Source of the DNA: Neotamlana nanhaiensis
GTDB lineage: Bacteria; Bacteroidota; Bacteroidia; Flavobacteriales; Flavobacteriaceae
NCBI RefSeq assembly: GCF_000943555.1
Contig: NZ_JTDV01000001.1
Coordinates: forward strand, 1-64,000
Length of the DNA stretch: 64,000 bases
Direction of reading: 5' to 3'
The notes below the pieces were generated by a model. The model made no database searches, was not told where the DNA came from, and was given only the letters and a program-made list of their open reading frames with translations. The first letter of the stretch is position 1. Each line of letters opens with the position of its first letter. Below, piece by piece: positions 35,851 to 44,444 of this stretch. Made by a program: the position numbers and the translations under genes.

Positions 35851-36297
35851 TTACTTTTTATTTAGTTTTAACAGCTTATTTTGTTCTTCCATTAAAGTGG
35901 TAAGTTTCGATAATAGTTCAATATCTTTTGGTGTTGCCACAGTGTCATCGGTAGCGTCTTGTGCCTTATTTCTTAGTTTATTTAAAAACTTCACAATTAC
36001 AAAAACGGTAAATCCAATAATTAAAAAATCGACAACAGCTTCACCTAAAGCCCCGTAACCAATAGCTACTTCATCGGTTTTTATTGTACCATCTGCATTG
36101 GTAATAGGATCTTTTAAAATAATACGCTTATCGTTAAAGTTTACACCATCAGTCAATAGCGATAATGGCGGTAAAAACACTTGTTTAACTAAAACATCGA
36201 CCACTTTATTAAATGCAGCGCCAATAATAATACCTATGGCCATATCCATCATATTTCCCTTTACAGCAAATTCTTTAAACTCTTTAAATAGTTTCAT
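35851..36297 (-). CDS. mscL: Large-conductance mechanosensitive channel MscL
   Basis: 148 residues. The N-terminal amphipathic helix KLFKEFKEFAVKGNMMDMAIG, the pore helix GIIIGAAFNKVVDVLVKQ, a periplasmic loop with a Bacteroidota-length insertion (LTDGVNFNDKRIILKDP), the second membrane helix VVDFLIIGFTVFVIVKFLNKL and a C-terminal coiled helix ending KLNKK. It opens under membrane tension on hypo-osmotic shock. A -7-like box TAAATTTG on the minus strand at 36322-36329 lies about 25 bases before the start. Confidence 0.96.
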   Translation of the reverse strand: MKLFKEFKEFAVKGNMMDMAIGIIIGAAFNKVVDVLVKQVFLPPLSLLTDGVNFNDKRIILKDPITNADGTIKTDEVAIGYGALGEAVVDFLIIGFTVFVIVKFLNKLRNKAQDATDDTVATPKDIELLSKLTTLMEEQNKLLKLNKK

Positions 36298-36361
36298 AGA
36301 TTAAGTTTTAATTATTTATAACAAATTTAAAAACCACAATTTAATTATCTGTTAAAAAAAC

Positions 36362-36377
36362 GATAATTTAAATTATC
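36362..36377. promoter_or_regulatory. Perfect 16-base palindrome, operator candidate
   Basis: GATAATTT followed directly by AAATTATC. It lies just upstream of the satD promoter and could also influence mscL, which is divergent. SatD-like proteins have a C-terminal HTH, so self-regulation at this site is possible. Confidence 0.5.
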
Positions 36378-36395
36378 TGAATATTAACGTATATT

Positions 36396-36427
36396 TTTGA
36401 ATATCTGATAAAAAAAGTATATTTTTG
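36396..36427 (+). promoter_or_regulatory. Bacteroidota-type promoter for the satD-DUF3307 operon
   Basis: TTTG at 36396-36399 and TATTTTTG at 36420-36427 with a 20-base spacer. The -33 box is itself the end of an upstream copy of the same GTATATTTTTGAA 13-mer (36389-36401, repeated at 36417-36429), so two tandem -7 boxes exist. The leader to the ATG at 36551 is about 115 bases. Confidence 0.6.
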
Positions 36428-36550
36428 AAAAACCTTTTTGAAGGAGATGAAAATTGAAAACCGTTTCACTTAACAAAAAACGTTTATTAAGATGCTGAAA
36501 CAAATTCAGTATAACATTACAAAGTAATGAGATAAACTAAAACATTCAAA

Positions 36551-37150
36551 ATGATAGCTATACTAACAGGAGATATTATTAATTCGAGAGAAACCGAACC
36601 TAAAGTTTGGTTAAACTCGTTGAAAGACGCTTTGAATTATTTTGGAAACACTCCTAAAACTTGGGAAATTTTTAGAGGGGATAGTTTTCAATTGGAAGTT
36701 AAACCTGAAGATGCTCTTTTTGCCTCAATACTTTTAAAATCGACTATAAAACAATACAAAAATATAGATGTTCGATTAGCTATTGGTTTAGGTGAAAAAA
36801 CTTTTGAAACCGATAATATAACCGAATCGAACGGAGCAGCTTTTATTAATTCGGGAGAGTGCTTTGAAAGTTTAAAGAAAAATACATTGGCTATAAAATC
36901 GAGTTTTGATGATTTCGACTTAACTTTAAACCTAATGTTTGAGTTGGCTCAATTAACCATAAATAATTGGACCACCATTTCGTCAACCATTATAAAAACC
37001 ACTTTATTAAATCCTGATTTAAACCAAAACCAATTGGCTAAATTATTGAGTAAATCGCAAAGTAATATTAGTGAAGGATTAAAACGTGGTGGTTTTGATG
37101 AAATATTAAAACTCATGCATTTTTACAAACAAAAAATATCGACTTTATGA
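36551..37150 (+). CDS. SatD family protein with C-terminal HTH
   Basis: 199 residues. The N-terminal half starts MIAILTGDIINSRE and includes IFRGDSFQLEV and VRLAIGLGEK, which mark the SatD family (nucleotide-cyclase-like ferredoxin fold by my reading). The last 50 residues (LNPDLNQNQLAKLLSKSQSN) look like a helix-turn-helix. The DUF3307 membrane gene overlaps the stop by four bases (ATGA), the pairing commonly seen for this family. In streptococci SatD belongs to an acid-linked operon, but a role in Bacteroidota is not known to me. Confidence 0.85.
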   Translation: MIAILTGDIINSRETEPKVWLNSLKDALNYFGNTPKTWEIFRGDSFQLEVKPEDALFASILLKSTIKQYKNIDVRLAIGLGEKTFETDNITESNGAAFINSGECFESLKKNTLAIKSSFDDFDLTLNLMFELAQLTINNWTTISSTIIKTTLLNPDLNQNQLAKLLSKSQSNISEGLKRGGFDEILKLMHFYKQKISTL

Positions 37151-37863
37151 TTGCTTTAGCCATTAAACTCATTTTAGCACATTTTGTGGGCGACTTTTTA
37201 CTACAACCACAAAAATGGGTAACACATAAGGAAACTTATAAGCACAAATCGAAATTTTTATACTTCCATATTTTAGTGCATTTAGTGGCTTTAATTGTAG
37301 TGTTGCAGTTTAATTTTAGTTACTGGCTTGGTATTTTAATAATACTAATAAGTCATTATATTTTTGATGTTATTAAATTGAATTTAAAACCCAAAATGAA
37401 TCCTAGAATTTTATTTGGGTTAGATCAATTAGCACATGTTATCGTTATCGCTTTAGTGGTTAAGATTTATGAGAACTACCAATTAAATTTTGACTCATTT
37501 TACACCCCAAAAGTTCTACTTTTTATCACAAGCATCGTTGGTATTACCTATGTTTCGGCCATACTAATGAAAACGATCATCTCGAAATGGGATTTAAGCG
37601 AATACACCGAAAAAGCCTCTTTAGAAAAAGCTGGCGCCTACATTGGCATGCTGGAACGCTTATTTGTGTTTGCTTTTATAATTACAAACCACTGGGAAGG
37701 AATTGGTTTTTTAATAGCTGCAAAATCGGTATTTAGATTTAGTGATTTATCGAAGGCTACCGACAGAAAACTTACCGAGTATATTTTAATAGGAACATTA
37801 CTCAGCTTTGGTTTAGCTATGGCTTTTGGAATAACCTATAACTATGTAATTGAGTTGCTTTAA
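37147..37863 (+). CDS. DUF3307 membrane protein
   Basis: 238 residues with about six membrane segments. The family mark is at the N terminus: LILAHFVGDFLLQPQKWVTHK, followed by HILVHLVALIVVL and HYIFDVIKL; conserved histidines and aspartates in these helices could bind metal. Translation is coupled to satD by the ATGA overlap. The function is unknown; restriction-like or sensing roles have not been shown, so none is assigned. Confidence 0.88.
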   Translation: MIALAIKLILAHFVGDFLLQPQKWVTHKETYKHKSKFLYFHILVHLVALIVVLQFNFSYWLGILIILISHYIFDVIKLNLKPKMNPRILFGLDQLAHVIVIALVVKIYENYQLNFDSFYTPKVLLFITSIVGITYVSAILMKTIISKWDLSEYTEKASLEKAGAYIGMLERLFVFAFIITNHWEGIGFLIAAKSVFRFSDLSKATDRKLTEYILIGTLLSFGLAMAFGITYNYVIELL

Positions 37864-37960
37864 CATGAACTCCACATAAAATTACTTTTAATTTACTCCA
37901 ATTAATAACGAAAAAACTATTGAAAAAAGTTACCTTTTAGAGTTTTGAAGTAAAACCACA

Positions 37961-37983
37961 CTTCGACTGCGCTCAGTGTAACA
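37961..37983. repeat. Dispersed repeat, copy 1
   Basis: CTTCGACTGCGCTCAGTGTA followed by ACA. The reverse complement matches the copy at 60487. I recall this TGACACTGAGCGCAGTCGAAG-like element as frequent between genes in Flavobacteriaceae. Confidence 0.7.
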
Positions 37984-38032
37984 AACACTTATTCTATAAA
38001 ACTTTCAGTTATCTTTTTAAGCGAGCTACCTA

Positions 38033-38896
38033 TTAGAATATTTTTACAAGTCTCTTAAAAGCTTCAAGTTTCGACTTTGGCACCATAACATAATCGCAAA
38101 AATTAATGTTATCGTGTATTTCTATTTTAGATAAGGCTTTAAAACCTATCAATTCATCATTTTCTTTTAATATTCTAAAAATGGTGTAATTAAGCGTTTT
38201 TAGTAATTGTTCTACATTTTTCTGACGCTCAATTCTAAAAGTATTGTCTTTGTTGTAAGTTGGTAAAATTTCAATAATTATTATAGGCCTATCAGAAATT
38301 AAACTGCTTTTAAAACTTTCTAAAACTTCAAGTTCGCCACCTTCTACATCTATTTTTAAAATCGAAATCGCTTCGAAATCTTCTTTTTCTCTAACAGTAT
38401 CCCAAGTAGCGAGCGGAATATTTATCTGTTGACTAATTTGATCGTCACTTCTAAATCCATTAACAATTGATGCCGAAGGATCTGTTTTACTACTATTTGT
38501 AAAATATAAAACACCATTTTCAGTTTTATTCGAAATACCTAACTGAAAAATTTTGGCATTATGAAAGTGATTTAAATCGAGTAAATTTTCAAGGTAATTA
38601 TAACAAACTGGATTAGGTTCGAAACCAATATATTTAATGTCCGACGATATGCTTTTAACCTTTAATAAGGTCTGTCCTATATTAACACCTACATCAACAA
38701 AACTATTGGTTATAAAAGGCGAAATGGTTTTAAGCAAACTAAGCATCCAAGGCTCAAAAGCACTCAAATATGATTGCCCAATATTGTTGTAAATAGGAAC
38801 CTTAAAACGGTTATTGTTTATCGTAATTTCCTTCTTAAAGTTTAAATACTTAAAAACTTTTAACTTATTTAAAACTCTAAGAAGATTAGCATTCAT
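38033..38896 (-). CDS. FkbM family methyltransferase
   Basis: 287 residues. SAM-binding core: SFVDVGVNIGQTLLKV (motif I) and IGFEPNPVCYNYLENLL, then ILKIDVEGGELEVLESF and PIIIIEILPTYN, the FkbM set. The first 60 residues and last 30 are basic and helical. FkbM enzymes usually methylate sugars or other polar metabolites; no sugar-synthesis genes are nearby to suggest a substrate. It begins two bases downstream of the stop of the ResB-CcsA gene in the same direction, so they probably share a transcript. Confidence 0.9.
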   Translation of the reverse strand: MNANLLRVLNKLKVFKYLNFKKEITINNNRFKVPIYNNIGQSYLSAFEPWMLSLLKTISPFITNSFVDVGVNIGQTLLKVKSISSDIKYIGFEPNPVCYNYLENLLDLNHFHNAKIFQLGISNKTENGVLYFTNSSKTDPSASIVNGFRSDDQISQQINIPLATWDTVREKEDFEAISILKIDVEGGELEVLESFKSSLISDRPIIIIEILPTYNKDNTFRIERQKNVEQLLKTLNYTIFRILKENDELIGFKALSKIEIHDNINFCDYVMVPKSKLEAFKRLVKIF

Positions 38897-38898
38897 AT

Positions 38899-41800
38899 TT
38901 ATTTTTTATAATATTTCGCATAACCACGGTATGCAAAAAAACCAAGAATAGCTATTAAAGCACAGGCGATACCAATAAATTTTAAACTAATAATTTGGTC
39001 GCCACTGGCATAACTGTGTAATCCTGCTAAATAAAAGTTTACTCCAAAATAAGTCATCATAATACTAGCAAAACCAACAATTGACAATAAATTAAATATA
39101 AAACGCCCTCGTAAACCTGGAACCAAACGCATGTGAATTATAAAAGCATAAACCATAATACTAATAAGCGCCCAAGTTTCTTTAGGGTCCCAACCCCAAT
39201 AACGTCCCCAACTTTCGTTAGCCCACATACCTCCTAAAAAGTTTCCAATGGTAAGCATAACTAAACCTACTGTTAACGCCATTTCGTTAATTATAGTAAG
39301 TTCTTTTATGTTAAAGTCCATTTTAGTCTTATTATTCTTGTTGGTAAATGCCATAAGAAATAAGTCTACAATTCCTAAAATCATGGCTAATGTAAAAGGT
39401 CCATAACTACCTACAATTACCGCCACGTGTATCATTAACCAATAACTGTTTAAAACGGGTTGTAGGTTTGCAATTGCAGGATCCATCCAATTCCAATGCG
39501 CAATCATTAAAATCATAGACGTTACAAATGCTGTTGAAGCTAGAGTTAAGTCACTTTTTCTTCCAAAAATTAATCCGAATAACATGGTTGCCCAAGCCAC
39601 ATAAATCATAGACTCGTAAGCATCACTCCACGGTGCATGACCTGAAATATACCAACGCGCAATTAAACCTGCCGTATGTAAAACAAAAAGCGCAATGATG
39701 ATAAACTTAAATACGTTAACTGCAATTTTTAATCCTTTGCTTTTATCTTTAAATATCTGAATTATTAATAACACAAACATCAAAGTTCCGGCGTACATGT
39801 ACCAACTATACAGCTTCTTAAAAATGTCGTATTTATTGTAAAGTATTTCGGTTTTTATCTTTTTATCGCTCAACATTACAGTACCACCATACTTTTGTTG
39901 TGTTTTTTTAATAGACTCTACTATTTTTGAAGCTTTAGAAAAATCTCCAGATTGTTTCGCTTGGTTAAGGGTATATAAATACACTTCAAAACCATTTTTA
40001 ACAAAATTTGAATACAGAGAATCTTGAATATCAACAGCTCCTAATTTGTATTCGTAAGTAGAAATCCATTTATTATTTTCATCTTCGGGAATAGGAAATA
40101 ATTTTAACGATGATCCCTGAATGGTGTTGTAAAGCAAGGTCACGCGTTCATCTGTTTCTTTTATTTTTTTTTGATATCCGTTAGGAACAGCTGCTCCATA
40201 AGCTTCTTCTAAATACGGGCTCAACTTATACGATCCATCTTCGTTTATAAAATCGTTTAAGGCGAAAAGTTTTCCTGTTTTTGGTAAGCCTACAATGGTT
40301 CGTAACGAATCGGTTTCCATTGGGCGCAAATAAATAATAGGTACATTGTACCAAAACATTGGACTTTCTTGAATAGACAAAAATACTTGATTCGCATCTA
40401 AATCCTCATAAGTATCGCTTTTGCTTAATTTTCTAAGCAATTCTGATGCATATGTATTCACCGGCATCATACGTCCGCTTAAATCTTGAATAACAAGATG
40501 TCCAAATTCATCGGCATGCGACTTTGGTGCTACATTAGCTTTTAATAAGGAATCAATTTGTGATTTTTGAGCCTTTGTTGGTTGCTCGTGATTATGCCCA
40601 TCGTTTGCAGTGTGCTCTTGAGCAAAACCATGTTGCATTGCCAAAAGTAAAATTACAACAGATAACGCTTTAGCTTTTTTAGCTTTTAAATTCCTTAACT
40701 GCTTTCTTAAATCGCCAAAACGCGATCGACGTGTAAATAAAATGGCAAGCAAGCCAAGATATAACATACCGTAGCCAAAATAAGTAACCGTTGTACCCCA
40801 AAAATCGTGATTTACAGAAAGAATGGTGCCGTGTTCGTCAGGATCGAAACCTGATTGAAAAAAACGATACCCTTTATAGTCTAAAATATTATTCATAAAT
40901 ATTTTATAATCGAAACTTTCAGCTTCATCATCAATAACTGTCACTTCGCTTGAATATGCCGAATAGCGTTGCTCTGTTCCCGGGTATTTTTCAGCTTCAA
41001 AATCGTTTAGTTTCACCGAAAATGGCAATTCCAATATTTTAGAACCGTATTTTAATGCGAATTCCAATCCGCCAACTTCAATTTGTTCGTAATTACTATT
41101 TGTTCCCATGCCGCCAATAAGTCCCACTTTTTTAGTTTCGCCATTGGCCGTAACTTTTAATACCACGCCATCTTCGTCGTTTTTTAACAACTGAGATTTT
41201 TTAACCACGTCGAAAACGCCTGTAACCACAGGTTTTGGAAACACCAATTGCATACCAGCCACAACATAACGCGAACGTAATTTTAGCGGTTGGACACTAT
41301 CTTTTATCAATAAACCTTGAGCTCTGGTTGCCATTGTCATATATTCACCTTCAAACGGCGAATTTATAGTTAGCGAATCACCTTGATAAGTAATATTTAT
41401 AGCACCTGGAGTCGGTTTGTTTAAAGCAAAAAGGATGTTGTGAATACTAGACACCTGCCCTACTTTAAGAAAATGGTTATGTGGCCCGCTTTGTCCGGCT
41501 TCAACTAATTTTAAATACGATTCGCCGTTATCATCTGGAACAATATCTTTTTCTGCCGAGGTGATAAACTTTTCTAGCTCGATAGTTACGGGTTGTGTAT
41601 CGTATTTCGTTTCAATTTTAAAGGAATTGTTTAAGCGATCTGAAAAATCTACTTTATCCTCTACTGTTAAACGTTGACGTACACCATCAATCTCATAATT
41701 TCCATCGATAAAAGCTGAAATATATGTTTCTCTTGATAAAAAGGTGTTTTCGGTAGCGCCTTCACGAATTGCCATCATACCTTCAAAGCCTGTATAACGT

Positions 41801-42096
41801 GTAATAAAAGCACCTAAAAGAATGAAAATAAAGGCAATATGAAGTATAAAAGTTGCCCAATTTTCTTTTTTAAGCAGATTGTAACGTTTTATGTTTCCTA
41901 TAAAATTAATAAGAAAAACAGCCATAATGGCCTCGAACCACCAAGTGTTATAAATTAAATTTCTGGTGTATGGTGTTGGCGATGTTTCTTGTCCGGCATC
42001 TAAAAAAGTACCCGTTGCCATAGCGGCAGCAAAAACAATAAATAAAACGGAGGTAAGTCTGGTTGAAAAGAGAATTCTAGCTAGTCTATTTTGCAT
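38899..42096 (-). CDS. Fused cytochrome c maturation protein ResB-CcsA (system II)
   Basis: 1065 residues. The N-terminal half (1-480) is ResB/Ccs1-like: three early membrane helices, a large periplasmic domain and a fourth helix (about 440-460). A periplasmic linker (about 500-760) bearing HNHEQ-type His-rich text and a heme-handling-like part follows. The C-terminal 300 residues are CcsA-like with the haem motif WGWDPKETWALI near residue 970 and several membrane-edge histidines. It exports haem and joins it to apocytochromes c. The fusion is usual in Bacteroidota. A -7-like box TAAATTTG (minus strand, 42124-42131) stands just before the start. Confidence 0.93.
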   Translation of the reverse strand: MQNRLARILFSTRLTSVLFIVFAAAMATGTFLDAGQETSPTPYTRNLIYNTWWFEAIMAVFLINFIGNIKRYNLLKKENWATFILHIAFIFILLGAFITRYTGFEGMMAIREGATENTFLSRETYISAFIDGNYEIDGVRQRLTVEDKVDFSDRLNNSFKIETKYDTQPVTIELEKFITSAEKDIVPDDNGESYLKLVEAGQSGPHNHFLKVGQVSSIHNILFALNKPTPGAINITYQGDSLTINSPFEGEYMTMATRAQGLLIKDSVQPLKLRSRYVVAGMQLVFPKPVVTGVFDVVKKSQLLKNDEDGVVLKVTANGETKKVGLIGGMGTNSNYEQIEVGGLEFALKYGSKILELPFSVKLNDFEAEKYPGTEQRYSAYSSEVTVIDDEAESFDYKIFMNNILDYKGYRFFQSGFDPDEHGTILSVNHDFWGTTVTYFGYGMLYLGLLAILFTRRSRFGDLRKQLRNLKAKKAKALSVVILLLAMQHGFAQEHTANDGHNHEQPTKAQKSQIDSLLKANVAPKSHADEFGHLVIQDLSGRMMPVNTYASELLRKLSKSDTYEDLDANQVFLSIQESPMFWYNVPIIYLRPMETDSLRTIVGLPKTGKLFALNDFINEDGSYKLSPYLEEAYGAAVPNGYQKKIKETDERVTLLYNTIQGSSLKLFPIPEDENNKWISTYEYKLGAVDIQDSLYSNFVKNGFEVYLYTLNQAKQSGDFSKASKIVESIKKTQQKYGGTVMLSDKKIKTEILYNKYDIFKKLYSWYMYAGTLMFVLLIIQIFKDKSKGLKIAVNVFKFIIIALFVLHTAGLIARWYISGHAPWSDAYESMIYVAWATMLFGLIFGRKSDLTLASTAFVTSMILMIAHWNWMDPAIANLQPVLNSYWLMIHVAVIVGSYGPFTLAMILGIVDLFLMAFTNKNNKTKMDFNIKELTIINEMALTVGLVMLTIGNFLGGMWANESWGRYWGWDPKETWALISIMVYAFIIHMRLVPGLRGRFIFNLLSIVGFASIMMTYFGVNFYLAGLHSYASGDQIISLKFIGIACALIAILGFFAYRGYAKYYKK

Positions 42097-42173
42097 AATT
42101 TCACCCTTTTTTTAAAGGTTTTGCAAATTTAACTATTTATGTTTATTTAAGGATGTTAAAATTAACTTAATGA

Positions 42174-42390
42174 CGGTTAGTTTCTAGTTTCTAGTTAAAA
42201 TTAAATTCCAATAAGAAAAAACCAAATTCCAATAACATAAAGTTCTATTTAATTCTGAATACTGCAACTGTAAACTGAGACTTAAATCGAAATTCCAAAT
42301 TTTTAAAAAAACCAAATTCCAAAACAATAAAGTTTAATTTTAAACTGAATACTGAAACTGCCTACTGAGACTGTAAACTGCGACTGCCCA
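42174..42390. repeat. Degenerate tandem-repeat intergenic region
   Basis: An about 90-base duplication: AACCAAATTCCAA at 42220-42232 and again at 42310-42322, each followed by ATAAAGTT and later CTGAATACTG(C/A)AACTG. The region also carries (TTTCTAG)n and (ACTGxx)n short repeats. It is non-coding filler between the ResB-CcsA and haemoglobin genes. Confidence 0.65.
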
Positions 42391-42395
42391 CTAAA

Positions 42396-42821
42396 CTACT
42401 CCCTCCTTGCCTCAAATATTTTTAGATACAAGAAGGTACTCATTTTACGTGCTCGATTCTTTGCAATTTCAGCGTACTGTCCTTCAAATAAATCGTTAAC
42501 GGTTTCAATCCATAAATTTAGCCATAAACCAAAATGTTCTTGCGTCGTTAAATTGTTATGTTCAGCATCAACCTTTAAGTGGGTTTTCAAAGGGTTACCG
42601 TAGTATTTCGTTTTTAAAAACAAGCTCGATTCCCAAAAGGTAGTTAAATTATCTAAATGTTCGTCCCAATTTTTAATACCTTCAAAGAATGGTTTTAAAA
42701 CAGCATCTTTTCTAATTTTTTTATAAAACGATGATACCAATAAATGAACATCGGCTCTAGTTTGTAAATCGGCATTTTTCATATAAAACAAAGATACAGG
42801 TTTGAGCAACTTATTGATCAT
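42396..42821 (-). CDS. Group III truncated haemoglobin
   Basis: 141 residues. It has the compact two-over-two globin pattern: VSSFYKKIRKDAVLKPFFEG (helices B-C), LTTFWESSLFLKTKYYGNP (E helix), LKTHLKVDAEH with H81 as likely proximal haem ligand, and HFGLWLNLWIETV with the group III tryptophan. Such proteins bind oxygen or nitric oxide; one use in Bacteroidota is thought to be NO detoxification. It sits close to the cytochrome c maturation gene but is separated by 300 bases of repeats. Confidence 0.88.
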   Translation of the reverse strand: MINKLLKPVSLFYMKNADLQTRADVHLLVSSFYKKIRKDAVLKPFFEGIKNWDEHLDNLTTFWESSLFLKTKYYGNPLKTHLKVDAEHNNLTTQEHFGLWLNLWIETVNDLFEGQYAEIAKNRARKMSTFLYLKIFEARRE

Positions 42822-42840
42822 TTATTTTTATTTTTGCGCT

Positions 42841-43608
42841 ATGATTTCAGTAGTAATTTTAGGTGCAGGAAATGTTGCAACACATTTATTTAAAGCTTTA
42901 ATAAAAAGCAATAAAGTTTCTGTAAAACAATGGTATAACAGAAATTTAAAATCGATTTCAACGTTTAAAAAAGACGTAGAAATTACAGATAATTTAAACC
43001 AACTTGTTGAAGCTGATGTTTACATTCTTGCTGTAAGTGATGATGCCATTGCAGAGTTATCGACGCAATTGCCTTTCGAGAATCGCTTGGTAGTGCATAC
43101 ATCAGGAAGTGTTAATATTCACGATTTAGATAAAAAACACAAGCGTGGTGTATTTTACCCTTTACAGAGTTTTAGTAAATCGGCTAAAATAGATTTTACT
43201 AATGTCCCGATTTGTATTGAAACTATTGAAAAACCATACTATCACACTCTAAAGGCCATCGCGGTTAGTTTGGGAAGTCCTACAAAAAAAGTTAACAGTA
43301 ATCAGCGTGGTGTTTTGCATTTAGCAGCTGTTTTTGTTAATAATTTCACCAATCAATTATACCGTGTCGCTCACGAAATTACCGAAAGTGAAGGTGCCGA
43401 ATTCGATTTACTAAAACCGTTAATTTTAGAAACGGCATTAAAAGTACAAGACCACTCACCTTACATGGCTCAAACAGGTCCGGCGAAACGAAACGATAAA
43501 AAAACCATTAAAAATCATTTAAAACTATTAAATAACGAGCATCATGAAGCTATTTATAAGCTTTTAACAGACTCGATACAACATACACATGGAGGAAAAA
43601 AGCTATAA
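42841..43608 (+). CDS. DUF2520 NAD(P)-binding oxidoreductase-like protein
   Basis: 255 residues from ATG 42841; an upstream TTG (42802) opens 13 more residues but overlaps the divergent gene and a -7 box, so it is rejected. N-terminal Rossmann fold VVILGAGNVATHLFKAL, then VYILAVSDDAIAEL and VVHTSGSVNIHDL; C-terminal helical DUF2520 domain with HLAAVFVNNFTNQLY. It resembles F420/NADP-type reductases and pyrroline-5-carboxylate reductase-like proteins. A TATTTTTG box at 42829-42836 would start transcription within a few bases of the ATG (a leaderless message). The KdsC-like gene overlaps its 3' end by 20 bases. Confidence 0.88.
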   Translation: MISVVILGAGNVATHLFKALIKSNKVSVKQWYNRNLKSISTFKKDVEITDNLNQLVEADVYILAVSDDAIAELSTQLPFENRLVVHTSGSVNIHDLDKKHKRGVFYPLQSFSKSAKIDFTNVPICIETIEKPYYHTLKAIAVSLGSPTKKVNSNQRGVLHLAAVFVNNFTNQLYRVAHEITESEGAEFDLLKPLILETALKVQDHSPYMAQTGPAKRNDKKTIKNHLKLLNNEHHEAIYKLLTDSIQHTHGGKKL

Positions 43609-44119
43609 AGAATATTTAGAACAAATCACCACATTTATATTTGATGTTGATGGTGTTTTAACAAACGGAATGGTACTCGTTACCGCCGATGGTGATTTGC
43701 TTAGAAGTATGAATGTGAAAGACGGCTACGCTATTAAAACAGCTTTAAACCAAGGATTTAACTTTTGCATTATCACTGGAGGCACCAACCAAGGTGTAAA
43801 AAAAAGACTTTCGGAATTAGGTATAACTGATATTTACCTAAACGCCCACAACAAAATTGATCAACTAAATGATTACCTAAAAAAAAATAATATTAAAGCA
43901 GAAAATGTTTTGTATATGGGTGATGACATGCCAGATATTCCTGTAATGCAGGTAGTTGGTTTACCTTGTTGCCCGCAAGATGCAGTTCCTGAAGTTAAAA
44001 GTGTATCAAAATACATTTCGCATAAAAAAGGCGGCAAAGGTGCAGCCAGAGATGTTATAGAACAGGTTTTAAAAGTACAAGGTAAATGGGCTGGAAATTT
44101 TTCGGCTAAAAATGATTAA
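43589..44119 (+). CDS. KdsC-like HAD phosphatase
   Basis: 176 residues. Motif I FDVDGVLTNGMVLV (nucleophile D, acid D+2), motif II CIITGGTNQGVKKR, motif III KAENVLYMGDDMPDIPVM. No cap insertion, as in 3-deoxy-D-manno-octulosonate-8-phosphate phosphatase (KdsC), which works as a tetramer in Kdo synthesis. With no other Kdo gene here the exact substrate is inferred. It overlaps the DUF2520 gene by 20 bases. The next gene follows 6 bases on. Confidence 0.87.
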   Translation: MEEKSYKEYLEQITTFIFDVDGVLTNGMVLVTADGDLLRSMNVKDGYAIKTALNQGFNFCIITGGTNQGVKKRLSELGITDIYLNAHNKIDQLNDYLKKNNIKAENVLYMGDDMPDIPVMQVVGLPCCPQDAVPEVKSVSKYISHKKGGKGAARDVIEQVLKVQGKWAGNFSAKND

Positions 44120-44125
44120 TATGTC

Positions 44126-44443
44126 GTGAAAAAAACAAGCAGAAGACACGGTAATGGATTTGGGTATGTTGGTTTTGGCAACTCAGCTAATGTATTTAAT
44201 CAAAGTTCTAGAAAGGCTTTTTCTAGTTTAAAAGAAAAGCTTAATAATGAAACACATTTACATTTTGAACTCGATTTTCTGCACAAAAAACTCACCAAGG
44301 AAGAAAAAGAACGTATAAAAAATAACATTAGAGCATCTGAGAAACGTAAAAACATAAAAGCCTTAATTTTAGGGGGTATTCTTTTGATTATATTTTTACT
44401 GCTTTTAAAACTTCTCATTACAAATATCATGCATAAAATATAA
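44126..44443 (+). CDS. Small C-terminally anchored protein, uncharacterised
   Basis: 105 residues with a GTG start; the nearby ATG at 44121 gives only two codons before a stop, so GTG is the only sensible start. N terminus basic and Gly-rich (RRHGNGFGYVGFGNSANVF), middle charged helical (ELDFLHKKLTKEEKERIKNN), end a single membrane segment (ALILGGILLIIFLLLLKLLI). It is wedged between a KdsC-like gene and a prenyltransferase gene with 6- and 1-base gaps, so it is translated with them. Unknown family. Confidence 0.75.
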   Translation: MKKTSRRHGNGFGYVGFGNSANVFNQSSRKAFSSLKEKLNNETHLHFELDFLHKKLTKEEKERIKNNIRASEKRKNIKALILGGILLIIFLLLLKLLITNIMHKI

Positions 44444-44444
44444 C

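Noticed and set aside
42802-42840. Longer DUF2520 start at TTG 42802
   Set aside because: Adds 13 residues before the Rossmann strand, overlaps the divergent haemoglobin start and the -7 box.
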